Of a stretch of 64,000 nucleotides of DNA, positions 51,860 to 61,488 are shown piece by piece (the first letter of the stretch is position 1; the number at the start of each line of letters is the position of its first letter). A program made the translations under genes and the position numbers. The DNA is from Chloroflexota bacterium (GTDB lineage Bacteria; Chloroflexota; Dormibacteria; Aeolococcales; Aeolococcaceae): assembly GCA_005880985.1 (NCBI GenBank), contig VBIQ01000006.1:69088-133087 (forward strand), given 5' to 3'. The notes beneath the pieces are model-generated. The model was given only the letters and a program-made list of their open reading frames with translations. It ran no database searches and was not told the DNA's origin.

Positions 51860-53167
51860 GTGTTCACGCCGGACACGCTCGAGCTGGTCATGGTCAGCCT
51901 CGAAGGCCCCGATCCCTACAGTCAGGCCGGCGGCCTGGGAGTGCGGGCGCGCGAGCTCTGCCGGACGACCGCCGCGCTCGGCTTCAGCACCACCCTGGCC
52001 TTCCTCGGTGACCCGGCGCTGCCACACCGGGAGACCGACGGCGAGCTGCGGCTGGTCCGCTGGGGGCAGGACATCAGCCGCCGTCACCCCGCCGGTGTCT
52101 ACCAGGGTGAGGCCGAGAAGATCGCCAACCTCGAGATCACCCTTCCGGCCCACCTCATCGACGAGGTGATCGGGCCGGCGGTCGCCCGCGGACGGATCGT
52201 CGCCGTGCTCAGCGAGGAGTGGCAGACCGCCCGCTTCACCGAGCTGCTCAGCAATGCGCTCCACAGCCGCGGACTGCGCGACCGCTGTGCGCTCCTCTGG
52301 AACGCCAACAACCAGTACGGGTTCGAGCGCATCAACTGGGGGCTTCTCGAGTATGTCGCGACCATCACCACCGTCAGCCGCTACATGAAGCACCTCATGC
52401 GACCGTGGGGTGTCAACCCGTTGGTGATCTACAACGGCATCCCGGAGAGCGCTCTGGCGCCGGTCGACGCTCGGGCTGCCGGGGTGATCGCGACAGCGGC
52501 GCGGACGCCCTGCCTGGCCTTCAAGATCGGCCGCTTCACCCCGGACAAGCGGTGGCTGCAGGCGGTCGACGCCGTCGCAGAGCTGCGAGCCGAGGGGATC
52601 GCCGCCCGTCTGCTGATGCGCGGCGGCATCGAGCCCCACGGTGCCGAGGTCCTGGCTCGCTGCCGCCGGCATGGGCTCGGAGTGATGGACCTCGACACCC
52701 CGGTCAGCGACGCCGGTGACGTCGCGACCGCGCTTCGTGACAGCGACGGCGACGCGGTCATCAACCTGCGCAGCTTTCTTCCCGATGCGGTGGTTCCCCA
52801 GATCTATGCCGCGGCCACGGCGGTGCTGGCCAACTCGGGCCATGAGCCCTTCGGTCTGGTCGGTCTGGAGGCGATGGCGGCGGGCGGGGTGGCGGTGGTC
52901 GGCGCCACCGGTGAGGAGTACGCCCGCCCCTATGCCAATGCCCTGGTGGTCGAGACCGACGATGGCGCCGAGGTGGCCAGTGCCCTGCGCGGCCTGGTGG
53001 AGCGCCCCGACCTGACCCGCCACCTGCGGGAGACGGGGCGTCGGGACGCCGCCGAGTTCACCTGGCCCCGCATCGTCGACGGCCTGTTGGAGCGGCTGCG
53101 CTACGTCTGTGAGCACCAGGGGGTGCGGGTGCCTCCGCCGCCGTCCCGACCGAAGCGGGTAGCTTGA
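51860..53167 (+). CDS. GT-B glycosyltransferase, glycogen-synthase-like
   Basis: This 435-residue GT-B protein has a first Rossmann half (YSQAGGLGVRARELCRTTAALGFSTTLAFLG, the GT4/GT5 acceptor loop) and a second half (FKIGRFTPDKRWLQAVDAVAELR ... NSGHEPFGLVGLEAMAAGG). The latter contains the E-x7-E sugar-nucleotide motif. The GGLGVR start recalls starch/glycogen synthases. The acceptor is unknown. GTG start at 51860. It stands alone between the YihY-type gene and the ABC importer. Confidence 0.82.
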   Translation: MFTPDTLELVMVSLEGPDPYSQAGGLGVRARELCRTTAALGFSTTLAFLGDPALPHRETDGELRLVRWGQDISRRHPAGVYQGEAEKIANLEITLPAHLIDEVIGPAVARGRIVAVLSEEWQTARFTELLSNALHSRGLRDRCALLWNANNQYGFERINWGLLEYVATITTVSRYMKHLMRPWGVNPLVIYNGIPESALAPVDARAAGVIATAARTPCLAFKIGRFTPDKRWLQAVDAVAELRAEGIAARLLMRGGIEPHGAEVLARCRRHGLGVMDLDTPVSDAGDVATALRDSDGDAVINLRSFLPDAVVPQIYAAATAVLANSGHEPFGLVGLEAMAAGGVAVVGATGEEYARPYANALVVETDDGAEVASALRGLVERPDLTRHLRETGRRDAAEFTWPRIVDGLLERLRYVCEHQGVRVPPPPSRPKRVA

Positions 53168-53227
53168 CAGCCCCGCAGGGGATGGGCTACTGATCCGCCT
53201 GGCATGGAGCGGAACGGTGCCAAGTTT

Positions 53228-53248
53228 GCCAGCCCGTGCTGGGCTGGC
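53228..53248. promoter_or_regulatory. Perfect inverted repeat upstream of livK
   Basis: GCCAGCCC and GGGCTGGC are perfect inverted copies around GTGCT, followed by TAGGAT (53254-53259, a possible -10). It lies 61 bases after the glycosyltransferase stop and 42 before the livK ATG. It could be a terminator or an operator over the livK promoter. Confidence 0.35.
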
Positions 53249-53289
53249 TCGGATAGGATGCGCGTCTCCGTCGCGTTGGGCACAGAGGC

Positions 53290-54498
53290 ATGAATCGCAA
53301 GCAGGTCATATCAGTACTGGGAGCTGGATTAGTCGTCACCGCATGCGGGTCGACAAGCAGTAGCGGCGGCAGCGTGGCCGCCAAGGCCTACGCCGGCAAG
53401 ACCCTCAAGCTCGGCGCGATCCTTTCCATCACCGGGGCCGGTGGCGTATATGGGCCGCAGTCCCGCAACGGCATGCAGCTGGCTGTCGACCAGATCAACC
53501 AATCGGGCGGCGTCAATGGGGCGATCATCGCACTGACGGTCAACGACGACGCCTCGGACAAGGCGCAGTCGGCGCAGCTGGCCCAGAAGATGATCCAGGA
53601 GGATCAGGACCTGGCCCTGTTGGGGCCGACCCTCTCCAACTCAGCCGTCGCGGTGCACCCTCTGGCCGAGAGCCTGCGGACCCCGATCCTCGCGGTCAGC
53701 ACGACCGGAATCCACATCGTCCCGGACTGCACCTTCCCGAAGACGGACGCGTGCAAGTACGTGTTTCGCGACAGCCTCGGCGAGGAAACCGCCATCCCCG
53801 ACAACATCCAGTCCTACGCTGCTGACAAGCACCCCAAGACTGGCGTGTTGCTTGTCGCCAACGACGACAAGTTCTCCAGCGACGGAGGCACCATCGTCCA
53901 GAACACGGTGGGCACATACGGCATCACCTTGCTCAAGACGATTCCCTTCAAGAAAGCCGAGGCGGACCTGTCACCCTACGTGACCCAGGCTGTGCAGCTC
54001 AATCCCGACGTGATCTTCATCACCTCCCTGGGCGGCATCCCGGCCAAGATCATGGCCGAGGCGCGCAATCAGGGTTGGCAGGGGCAGTTCCTGGGCGGCA
54101 ACGGGTTCAACACCGCCACCGTCTCCAAGCAGGCTGGGGCCAACGGCAAGGGAGCTCAAAGCGCCAGCGCGTGGTACCTGGGCAACACCTTCACGTCCAA
54201 CGCCGGCTTCGTGGCGGCGTACCGGGCCAGGTACGGCGCTGACCCCGACCAGTTCGGGGCCCAGGGTTACGCCGCGATCAAGGTCCTGGCTGACTCCGCT
54301 TCGCGCGCCAACCTCAGCTTCAGCAACGTCGCCGGCGACCGCACCAAGTTGAGGGACGCGATGGAGAAGGTCAAGATCGACGCGCCGATGGGGCCATTCC
54401 AGTTCACCTCAACCCATGACGTCCACCAGACGGTCTGGATCATCCAGATGGACGGCCAGGGTGGCTTTACCCTGGTCCACACGATCAAACCGTCGTAA
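53290..54498 (+). CDS. livK: Branched-chain amino acid type ABC substrate-binding lipoprotein
   Basis: This 402-residue type-I periplasmic-binding protein has a lipoprotein signal (residues 1-18) ending in the lipobox VTAC (Cys19), then a Ser/Gly linker. LKLGAILSITGAGGVYGPQSRNGMQLAVDQINQSGGVNG is the LivK-family start, and DDASDKAQSAQLAQKMIQ and GPTLSNSAVAVHPLAE line the ligand site. The ligand may be an amino acid, urea or an aromatic acid, and cannot be told from sequence. Base composition is less GC-rich than neighbours. The importer genes follow in order. Confidence 0.92.
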   Translation: MNRKQVISVLGAGLVVTACGSTSSSGGSVAAKAYAGKTLKLGAILSITGAGGVYGPQSRNGMQLAVDQINQSGGVNGAIIALTVNDDASDKAQSAQLAQKMIQEDQDLALLGPTLSNSAVAVHPLAESLRTPILAVSTTGIHIVPDCTFPKTDACKYVFRDSLGEETAIPDNIQSYAADKHPKTGVLLVANDDKFSSDGGTIVQNTVGTYGITLLKTIPFKKAEADLSPYVTQAVQLNPDVIFITSLGGIPAKIMAEARNQGWQGQFLGGNGFNTATVSKQAGANGKGAQSASAWYLGNTFTSNAGFVAAYRARYGADPDQFGAQGYAAIKVLADSASRANLSFSNVAGDRTKLRDAMEKVKIDAPMGPFQFTSTHDVHQTVWIIQMDGQGGFTLVHTIKPS

Positions 54499-54585
54499 GA
54501 CCGTGATGCGCACTGCGCTGCGTTCCTCCGCGACGCAGTAGCGGTAGAGGTCCACCCGGGACGGCCGGAGAGAAGGAAGACCGCA

Positions 54586-55500
54586 TTGGCGCAGCAGGTG
54601 CTGAACGCGATCTTCATCGGGTCGATATACGCCCTCTTTGCGGTGGGCTACACGCTCGTCTTCGGCGTCCTGGACATCCTCAACCTCGCCCACAGCGCCG
54701 TCTTCATGCTCGGCGCCGCGGTCACGTACACGATGGTTGTCAACCATGGCCAGCCCTTTTGGATCGCCTGCGTCGTGGGCATCGCGGCCGCGGCGCTGAT
54801 GGGCTTGGTCATCGAGCACGTTTGCCTGCGGCCGCTGCGACGCCGCGGCGCGCCGCCGATCAGCGCGCTCATCTCCACCATTGGGCTGGCCCTGATCATC
54901 GTCGCCGCCGTCGAGCAGGGGCGCGCAGGGAGTTTCTTCTCCTGGCTCTGGGTCGACGGTGCCAACTCGGTCAGCTTTCCCGCCAACGCCGTGCCTAATC
55001 CCACCTGGAAGGTTGCTGGGCTCACCCTAGAGGCGAGCAAGGTCGCGATCATCCCAGTCACGATCCTGCTGATGCTGGTGCTCGGCTACGTGATCCGCTT
55101 CACGCAGGTCGGGCGTGGACTGCGGGCTGTGGCTGAGAATCCCCGCGCCGCGCGCCTGATGGGTATCGACGTCGACCGCATGATCACGCTCACCCTGGTC
55201 ATCTCCTCTGCGCTCGGCGGTCTGGCGGGCATTCTCTTCGGGCTTGCCATCGGGGACATCAGTCCGTACATCGGACGTGACAATGTCGAGGTGCGAGGCC
55301 TTGCCGTGATCGTCCTCGGCGGCCTCGGCAGCATCCCCGGGGCGGTGGCGGGCGGATACCTGCTCGGCGGGATCGAAGTACTGGCGCTGGTGGCGCTGGG
55401 GAGCAATGCGCGCGCCGGCGTCGCCTTCGCTGCGCTCTTCCTGGTGCTGGTGATCCGCCCACAGGGCCTGTTCGGCGCACGCCTGCGCGAGAAGGTCTAG
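54586..55500 (+). CDS. livH: LivH-type ABC permease
   Basis: This 304-residue permease starts at TTG with AGAAGGAAG upstream. It has about eight helices and family motifs FIGSIYALFAVGYTLVFGVLDILNLAHSAVFMLGA, ENPRAARLMGIDVDRM and GLAVIVLGGLGSIPGAVAGG. It pairs with LivM to form the channel. The livM gene starts three bases after its stop. Confidence 0.92.
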   Translation: MAQQVLNAIFIGSIYALFAVGYTLVFGVLDILNLAHSAVFMLGAAVTYTMVVNHGQPFWIACVVGIAAAALMGLVIEHVCLRPLRRRGAPPISALISTIGLALIIVAAVEQGRAGSFFSWLWVDGANSVSFPANAVPNPTWKVAGLTLEASKVAIIPVTILLMLVLGYVIRFTQVGRGLRAVAENPRAARLMGIDVDRMITLTLVISSALGGLAGILFGLAIGDISPYIGRDNVEVRGLAVIVLGGLGSIPGAVAGGYLLGGIEVLALVALGSNARAGVAFAALFLVLVIRPQGLFGARLREKV

Positions 55501-55503
55501 CGC

Positions 55504-56418
55504 GTGGACTTCCTTACTCAGCTGTTCACCGACCCTGTCGGTTTCTATAACTCGCACACCCTTCTGATCGCGCAGGTCGGCATCAACAGTATCCTGGCGG
55601 CATCCATCTTCGTGGTGCTGTACTCGGGCCAGCTCTCGCTTGCTGCTCCAGGCTTCATGGCGATCGGCGCCTACACGTCGGTCGTCATGGGCCAGAGGTG
55701 GCACACGCCGCTGCCGCTGAGCATCGTTGCCGGCACGCTCTTCGCCGGGGTCGCCGGACTGGTCGTCGGATTACCCGTTCTGCGCTTGCGCGGAGTGTTT
55801 CTCGCCATCGCCACCATCGGTTTCATCGAGGCCCTGAGGTTCGGGGTGATCCTGAACCTCCCTATCACAGGCGAGGGTCTGGGTCTGAGCAACCCCGATG
55901 CCGATCCACTCGGCGGCCTCAACATCGTACTGGTCTCGGTCGCAGTCGTCGTCTTCCTGCTCTGGCGGCTGACCAAGGGGAGACTCGGTCACGCATGGGC
56001 GGCCATCCGGCAGGACGAGCTGGCGGCACTCAGTCAGGGCATCAACGTCTCACGCTACAAGATGATCGCATTTGTCGTCAGCGCCGTCCTGGCCGGGTTT
56101 GCGGGTGCGCTCGAGTCCCACCTCAATTTCTTCGTCGACCCGAACGAGTACGGCGTGCCGCGGACAGTGCAGGTGCTGACATTCGCGGTTCTCGGGGGGA
56201 CGGGCAACATCTTCGGGCCCGTGGTCGGAGCACTGTTCATCACCACGCTGCCGGAGATCATCCGTCAGGTCGCGAACTACCGTGACATCGTCAGCGGCGC
56301 CATCCTGATCGCGGTCATCGTCTTCCGGCCCCAAGGGATCGTGGGTCGCGGTGGCCTGGCGATCCTCCGACCGGCCTGGTGGCCGCGAGTGCGCACGCGT
56401 GCTCCTGCGCCTGGATAG
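55504..56418 (+). CDS. livM: LivM-type ABC permease
   Basis: This 304-residue permease starts at GTG. After an N-terminal extension, INSILAASIFVVLYSGQLSLAAPGFMAIGAYTSVV and VGLPVLRLRGVFLAIATIGFIEALRF are LivM signatures, and AWAAIRQDELAALSQGINVSRYKMIAFVVSAVLAGFAGAL and LGGTGNIFGPVVGALF follow. Its last 20 bases overlap the ATPase gene. Confidence 0.92.
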   Translation: MDFLTQLFTDPVGFYNSHTLLIAQVGINSILAASIFVVLYSGQLSLAAPGFMAIGAYTSVVMGQRWHTPLPLSIVAGTLFAGVAGLVVGLPVLRLRGVFLAIATIGFIEALRFGVILNLPITGEGLGLSNPDADPLGGLNIVLVSVAVVVFLLWRLTKGRLGHAWAAIRQDELAALSQGINVSRYKMIAFVVSAVLAGFAGALESHLNFFVDPNEYGVPRTVQVLTFAVLGGTGNIFGPVVGALFITTLPEIIRQVANYRDIVSGAILIAVIVFRPQGIVGRGGLAILRPAWWPRVRTRAPAPG

Positions 56419-57967
56419 CGTCAAGCGCCACTTCGGTGGTGTGCGCGCGGTTGACGGTGTGTCCCTGGAGGTGGAGAAGGGGTCGATCCAGGGCCTGATC
56501 GGGCCCAATGGCGCGGGGAAGACAACGCTGGTCAACGTGATCACCGGGTACATACCCTTCCAGGCTGGCCGTGCCTTCCTGGAGGCGGACGAGTTGACTG
56601 GGCTCTCCGCGCACCGCATCGCCGCATTCGGCGTCGCACGCACGTTCCAGAACATCCGCCTGTTCCGGGATCTGACCGCGCTCGACAATGTCATGGTGGG
56701 GATGCATTTGCATCGCCCCGACGACACCATCGCCCAACTGGCGGTACTCCCGGTGTTCCGGCGCGATCAGCGAGCCCGTGTCAACGACGCACGCGAGCTG
56801 GTGGAGACGTGCGGGCTCGACCCTCGCAAGATCGCCGGTCGCGTCGCAGGAACGTTGTCTCAGGGCGACCAGCGCCGCCTGGAGATCGCTCGCGCACTGG
56901 CACTCAAGCCACGGCTCTTGATTCTCGACGAGCCGGCCGCGGGGATGAATCTGTCGGAAAAGCAGAGTATGCGGGACTTGATGGAGCGCCTGAACAAACT
57001 CGGGCTCACGCTCCTCCTGATCGATCACGACATGCGGTTGGTGATGGGCGTCTGCAACCGAGTGGCGGTGCTCAACTTCGGCCGCCTCATTGCGGACGGC
57101 ACGCCAGAAGAGGTGTCGGCCGACGCCGGAGTCATCAAGGCCTATCTGGGCACCGGCGGCGAGCGCGAGGTCGCCAGCGCACCAGGGACGACCGGCGTCG
57201 ACGCGGTCACTGAGGTGGCTAAGCTGGCCGCGGTCACCGAGTCCCCAGAGCCCGAGTCCGCCATTCTCGAGGTGCGCGACCTGTCGGTCAGCTACGGCGC
57301 GGTCAGCGCGGTGCGCGGTGTCTCGCTGAGGGTCGCCAGCGGCGAGGTGGTTGCCCTCATCGGCGCCAACGGAGCCGGCAAGTCGACCATCCTCAATGCG
57401 CTCTCGGGGCTGATCCGCCCGTCGTCCGGCACGGCGGTCTTCGACGGGATCGACCTGACCACGGCCAAACCCTCGGCGATCGTTCGCCACGGGCTCGTGC
57501 AGGTCCCGGAGGGCCGCGAGATCCTGGCGCGCCAGACAGTTCTCGAGAACCTGGAGCTGTCCACCTGGGCGCGGCGCGACGGCGCTGCCGCCGGCAAGGA
57601 GATCGAGCGCGCCATGGAGCGCTTTCCGATCCTGGGGGAGCGCCGCACCATGCGCGCCGCGACCCTGTCCGGCGGCGAGCAGCAGATGCTCGCGATCGCG
57701 CGCGGGCTGCTGGCCAAGCCGCGGTTGCTGCTCCTCGACGAGCCCTCACTCGGGCTCGCGCCGCAGATCGTCGACGAGGTGTTCGCAGCGATCGAGGAGA
57801 TTCACCGCGAAGGAACGACGATCCTGCTGGTGGAGCAGAACGCGCTGCGCGCCCTGGAGATCGCCGATCGAGCCTATGTGATCGAGACCGGACAGATCCA
57901 GCTTGCGGGAAGAGGTGATGACCTGCTGCACGATCCCGCGGTTCGGCGCGCGTACCTTGGCGGTTGA
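56399..57967 (+). CDS. Fused LivG-LivF dual ATPase
   Basis: This 522-residue protein joins the two ATPases of a LIV importer. The LivG half has Walker A GPNGAGKTT near residue 37, LSQGDQRRLEIARAL and LILDEPAAGMNLSEK. A linker (about 250-285) follows. The LivF half has Walker A GANGAGKST near residue 325, LSGGEQQMLAIARGL, and LLLDEPSLGLAPQIVDEVFAAIEE. In most bacteria these are two genes. Fusion fixes the pair. The GTG at 56399 is chosen since it precedes LLRLDSVKRHFGG and keeps the overlap small. Confidence 0.88.
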   Translation: MLLRLDSVKRHFGGVRAVDGVSLEVEKGSIQGLIGPNGAGKTTLVNVITGYIPFQAGRAFLEADELTGLSAHRIAAFGVARTFQNIRLFRDLTALDNVMVGMHLHRPDDTIAQLAVLPVFRRDQRARVNDARELVETCGLDPRKIAGRVAGTLSQGDQRRLEIARALALKPRLLILDEPAAGMNLSEKQSMRDLMERLNKLGLTLLLIDHDMRLVMGVCNRVAVLNFGRLIADGTPEEVSADAGVIKAYLGTGGEREVASAPGTTGVDAVTEVAKLAAVTESPEPESAILEVRDLSVSYGAVSAVRGVSLRVASGEVVALIGANGAGKSTILNALSGLIRPSSGTAVFDGIDLTTAKPSAIVRHGLVQVPEGREILARQTVLENLELSTWARRDGAAAGKEIERAMERFPILGERRTMRAATLSGGEQQMLAIARGLLAKPRLLLLDEPSLGLAPQIVDEVFAAIEEIHREGTTILLVEQNALRALEIADRAYVIETGQIQLAGRGDDLLHDPAVRRAYLGG

Positions 57968-57998
57968 CGCCCTCGACCTCAACGACCACCGTCGGGCG

Positions 57999-59249
57999 TT
58001 AGGGCTGCCCGTCCGGTGCCGTGGTCATCCCCGCCGCCAGGGCGATCCCGAACCACACCCAGTTCTGCTCGTAGTAGTTCATCCGGTCGCCGAAGTGGGC
58101 CACGCCGCCGTCCTCGGAGTAGGCGCCGAGCAGCTTGCTCGCCACCAGGCTGCGCGCGCCGGCCGGATCGGTGGTCAGGAAATCGCCGACGTCGCCGCCA
58201 TAGACGGTGGGATCATCGGCGCCGTCGAGGGTATGCCCGTCATGGCCGTAGACGGGGGCAAGCGCGTGGTGGTCGCGCCACTGCTGGCGCAGGAACCCGC
58301 TCGCCGCCAGATAGGCGCGGGCCTGCGGTGAGTCGTTCCAGCTGGCGTCGAGCGCGATTCGCCACATGACGCGAAAGGCGTCGTACCCGTAGCTGTCCGC
58401 CTGCGGCATGGTGGGGTCGGCGACCACCGCGCCGCTGCCGGCGTCCACCGCGGCCCAGTTCGGTGGCAGGAACACCGGCATGCTCGCATGGAGCGTCGAT
58501 CGCGAGACCGCGGTCAGGGCCTGGTAGGAACTCTCGACCAGGCGCAGCCAGGGGTGTTGGGGATCGAGGCCGGCGAAGACGCGGTAGGCATAGGGGGCGA
58601 GATACGACGGGTTGATCGCGGGACCGGGTTTGCCGCCACCGGTCGCCCAGTCGCCGGCGGCCAGGTAGGGCGTGCCCCTCACCTGGGCGACGTCGTCGGC
58701 CCAGAGAACGGGCAGCACCGCCCGGGCGTCGTCGAGCAGCTCGCTGGCGCTCCAGCGGCGAGCGGCGATGGCCAGGGCCAGCGCGATGTCCTCGTCGGCG
58801 TCACTGGCGCTGTGGGAGTCGAGCAGCGACCAGGAGCCGTCACCGTGCCGTCCCCACAGCCAGCCGAAATGGCCGTCGCCCGTCCGCAGATTCTGCCGCG
58901 TCCATCGCCACACGCCGGTGAAGGTGGTGCGGTCGTCGAGCCACGCCGCGCGGAGCATGGCGTAGGCCTGGCCCTCGGATGTCGTCACCTGGTTGCGCCG
59001 GTGGTCGACGACGCGTCCGTCGCTCTCGATGAAGTCGTGCTTGTATCCCGTCCAGGTCGCGCGCAGCACCGTTGACGCGCGCTGCGGATCGACGATGGCG
59101 CTTCCCTGGTCGAGGGGCGCCGTGAGGCTGCTCGAGGCCGGCGCTGTCGCGGTGGTGCGGCTCGCGGGCATCGCCGCCCCACCACAGGCGGCGATGCCGA
59201 GCGCGAGCAGGGTTGTGACCGCGCCCGCCGCATGAGCGCGCGGGACCAT
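57999..59249 (-). CDS. GH8-family endoglucanase lipoprotein
   Basis: This 416-residue protein has a lipoprotein signal (lipobox LGIAAC near residue 20) and an (alpha/alpha)6-barrel GH8 domain. The acid Glu is in SEGQAYAMLRAAW, and the second acid is in SASDADEDIALALAIAAR. VYGGDVGDFL and MNYYEQNWVWFGIAL are typical late motifs. GH8 enzymes such as BcsZ cut beta-1,4-glucan or chitosan and often belong to cellulose-export loci. It begins five bases after the end of the cellulose-synthase-like gene on the same strand, so the two are one unit. Confidence 0.88.
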   Translation of the reverse strand: MVPRAHAAGAVTTLLALGIAACGGAAMPASRTTATAPASSSLTAPLDQGSAIVDPQRASTVLRATWTGYKHDFIESDGRVVDHRRNQVTTSEGQAYAMLRAAWLDDRTTFTGVWRWTRQNLRTGDGHFGWLWGRHGDGSWSLLDSHSASDADEDIALALAIAARRWSASELLDDARAVLPVLWADDVAQVRGTPYLAAGDWATGGGKPGPAINPSYLAPYAYRVFAGLDPQHPWLRLVESSYQALTAVSRSTLHASMPVFLPPNWAAVDAGSGAVVADPTMPQADSYGYDAFRVMWRIALDASWNDSPQARAYLAASGFLRQQWRDHHALAPVYGHDGHTLDGADDPTVYGGDVGDFLTTDPAGARSLVASKLLGAYSEDGGVAHFGDRMNYYEQNWVWFGIALAAGMTTAPDGQP

Positions 59250-59254
59250 CGCGC

Positions 59255-61408
59255 TTATCGCGCCGGGCTCGGAGATGCCGGGTTGGCGCTCGGCTGCGGC
59301 GTTGTCGTCGGCCGCGGCGAGGGCCTCGGCGAGGGGGACGGTACGGGCGAAGCCGAGGCGGACGGCGAGGGCGAAGGGGAGCTCTCGGGAACGCTTGCCG
59401 GCGGCGCCGGGTGACTGATGTTGCCGATGCGGGGAGCGTCGCGTCCCGCCGAGAAGGGCGCGCTGCTGGGCGGCGAGGTGAGGATCAGCGCCGCCGCCAC
59501 CGCAGCGGCGCCGGCGCCGGCGATCCCCACCAGCGACGCCGTCACCAGGGCCCGGCGGCCCGCCGGTCGGTCGCCGCTGCTCTGCGGAGAGGCGAGGTAG
59601 CTGCGACGCAGCGGGGTCAGCGAGATGCCCTCGGCGGCCACGCTGGCCCACGGTGCGCTGGCGTAGAGCCATGCCTGGAACAGGAGCAGCACCGCCAGCA
59701 CCCCGGTGGCGAAACTCGGCGCTCGCACGATCATGACGATGGCGGCGAGAACCGCGCAGGCGCTGAGCGCGGTCTCGGTGCGCGAGGAGCGCAGTGCGTG
59801 CCAGAGACTGCTCTCGCCCTCCTTGCGCTTGGCGGTCCGCAGGAACTCGGCCTGCGAGCGCACCAGTCCGCGGAGGCAGGCGAGGGTGACCACCCAGCTC
59901 AATGCGAACCACACCCGCAGGGCGCGGACGGCGTCGCCCCAGCTGCAGCCGGTGGTCACTCGCATCGCCCACATGGCCCGCAGCAGCCCGGTGCCCAGGA
60001 AGACCAGCGGGATCACCAGCACCGCGCCGGTGAGCTGCCGCACCGGCAGACGGTGGTGCAGGCCGATGGCCACCGCGGTGAGCAGCAGAAGCACGGTGAA
60101 GCAGGCGGTCAGCAGGTCGCCGAACCACTGCACCGAGCCGAGCAGGTAGTGAACCCGCTGCGCCGGCCGCAGGCGTAGGCGATGGTGGGCGAACGGCACC
60201 AGCTCACGCCAGTGCTGGCGCAGGATCTGGATGCCGCCCAGGGCCCAGCGGAACCGCTGCTTCTTGAGCCCGTCGAAGCTCAGCGGCATCAGTCCCGCCC
60301 CCCATGGCCGCGGGTCGTACACGCCCAAGTGGTTGCGTCCCGACCCGAGCATGCGCAGGCTGGCCTCGGCATCCTCGGTGATGCAGGTCTCGTCCCAGCC
60401 CCCGATCTCCTCCAGCGCCGAGCGCCGGATGAGACCCATCGTCCCGCAGAAGATGATCGCGTTGCGGTGGGCGCGCGCCGGCAGGGAGACGTCGAAGAAG
60501 TACCGGTAGCTGTAGAAGAGTCCTCGCAGGTATGGGTCGTCCTCCCAGTCGCGGTAGTGCTGCGCGCTCTGCACGAAGGCGACAGCGGGATCGGCGAAGA
60601 AGGGCACCGTTCTGCTCAGAAAGCGTGGATCGACGACGTAGTCGGCGTCGACGACGCCGATCACCTCGATCTCCCGCGGCAGCCGGCGGGTCGCCTCGTT
60701 GAGCGCGCCCGCCTTGTATCCCGGCCAGGGATCGAGGTGGAGGAAGCTGAAGCGCGGACCGAGCCGGCGGCACAACTCCTCCAGCGGCTGCCAGATCGCC
60801 GGATCGCGGGTGTTGTTGTCGACCACCTGGACCAGCAGGCGCGGATAGTCGATGCCGGCCAGCGACTCCAGGGTGGGACGCACCACCTCGATGGGCTCGC
60901 TGTAGGTCGGCACCTGGAGCGCGACCCAGGGAAGCTCGTCCACCTGGGGCAGCGGGCGGCGTCGATCGCGCCGCTGTCCCACCACGTCGAGGATCTCGAA
61001 CACGTAGGACAGCGAGAGCGAGAGCGCGCCGACCTCCAGGACGAAGAGCAGCACCGAACCGACCAGCACCGCCGCACCGCTCAGCTGCGCCGAGGTCTGC
61101 ACCGCGGCGTACACGAGATAGGCGGCGGCGGCCACCAGCATCACCGTGAACAGCAGCGCCGCCACCGCGCCCCAGCGGCGCAGCCACCACCACCCCGCCA
61201 GCCAGGCGAACAGGGCGACCACGCCGAGCGCGGTGCCGGCGGCGCGGTCGCCCTCGGCCACCGCCGTCGACCAGGCGGCCACCGCGATGCTCGAGGCGCC
61301 GAGCGGTAGGCCGAGCCAGAAGGGAGCCCGCGGCGCACCCGGGATCAGGGCGGCGAGGGTGGCGGCCGCGCTCGCGAGCGCGAAGAAGATGACCAGCTCG
61401 AGAAGCAT
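59255..61408 (-). CDS. Cellulose-synthase-like GT2 membrane glycosyltransferase
   Basis: This 717-residue processive GT2 enzyme has four N-terminal helices (about 1-140), then the catalytic domain: VALQVPTYSEPIEVVRPTLES, VVDADYVVDP (DxD), TEDAEASLRM (TED) and QRFRWALGG (QxxRW). C-terminal helices (about 415-620) follow, with one more helix near 640 and a Ser/Pro-rich tail of about 60 residues. It lacks the PilZ domain of BcsA, so c-di-GMP control through PilZ is not expected. The partner GH8 gene suggests a beta-glucan or similar exopolysaccharide. Confidence 0.88.
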   Translation of the reverse strand: MLLELVIFFALASAAATLAALIPGAPRAPFWLGLPLGASSIAVAAWSTAVAEGDRAAGTALGVVALFAWLAGWWWLRRWGAVAALLFTVMLVAAAAYLVYAAVQTSAQLSGAAVLVGSVLLFVLEVGALSLSLSYVFEILDVVGQRRDRRRPLPQVDELPWVALQVPTYSEPIEVVRPTLESLAGIDYPRLLVQVVDNNTRDPAIWQPLEELCRRLGPRFSFLHLDPWPGYKAGALNEATRRLPREIEVIGVVDADYVVDPRFLSRTVPFFADPAVAFVQSAQHYRDWEDDPYLRGLFYSYRYFFDVSLPARAHRNAIIFCGTMGLIRRSALEEIGGWDETCITEDAEASLRMLGSGRNHLGVYDPRPWGAGLMPLSFDGLKKQRFRWALGGIQILRQHWRELVPFAHHRLRLRPAQRVHYLLGSVQWFGDLLTACFTVLLLLTAVAIGLHHRLPVRQLTGAVLVIPLVFLGTGLLRAMWAMRVTTGCSWGDAVRALRVWFALSWVVTLACLRGLVRSQAEFLRTAKRKEGESSLWHALRSSRTETALSACAVLAAIVMIVRAPSFATGVLAVLLLFQAWLYASAPWASVAAEGISLTPLRRSYLASPQSSGDRPAGRRALVTASLVGIAGAGAAAVAAALILTSPPSSAPFSAGRDAPRIGNISHPAPPASVPESSPSPSPSASASPVPSPSPRPSPRPTTTPQPSANPASPSPAR

Positions 61409-61488
61409 GCCGGTGGTCCTGCTTGGGCTGGCACGGCGGGAGACGCGCCGGCCACGCGGGCAGCGGTGAATTTGACAGCCAGGATATC

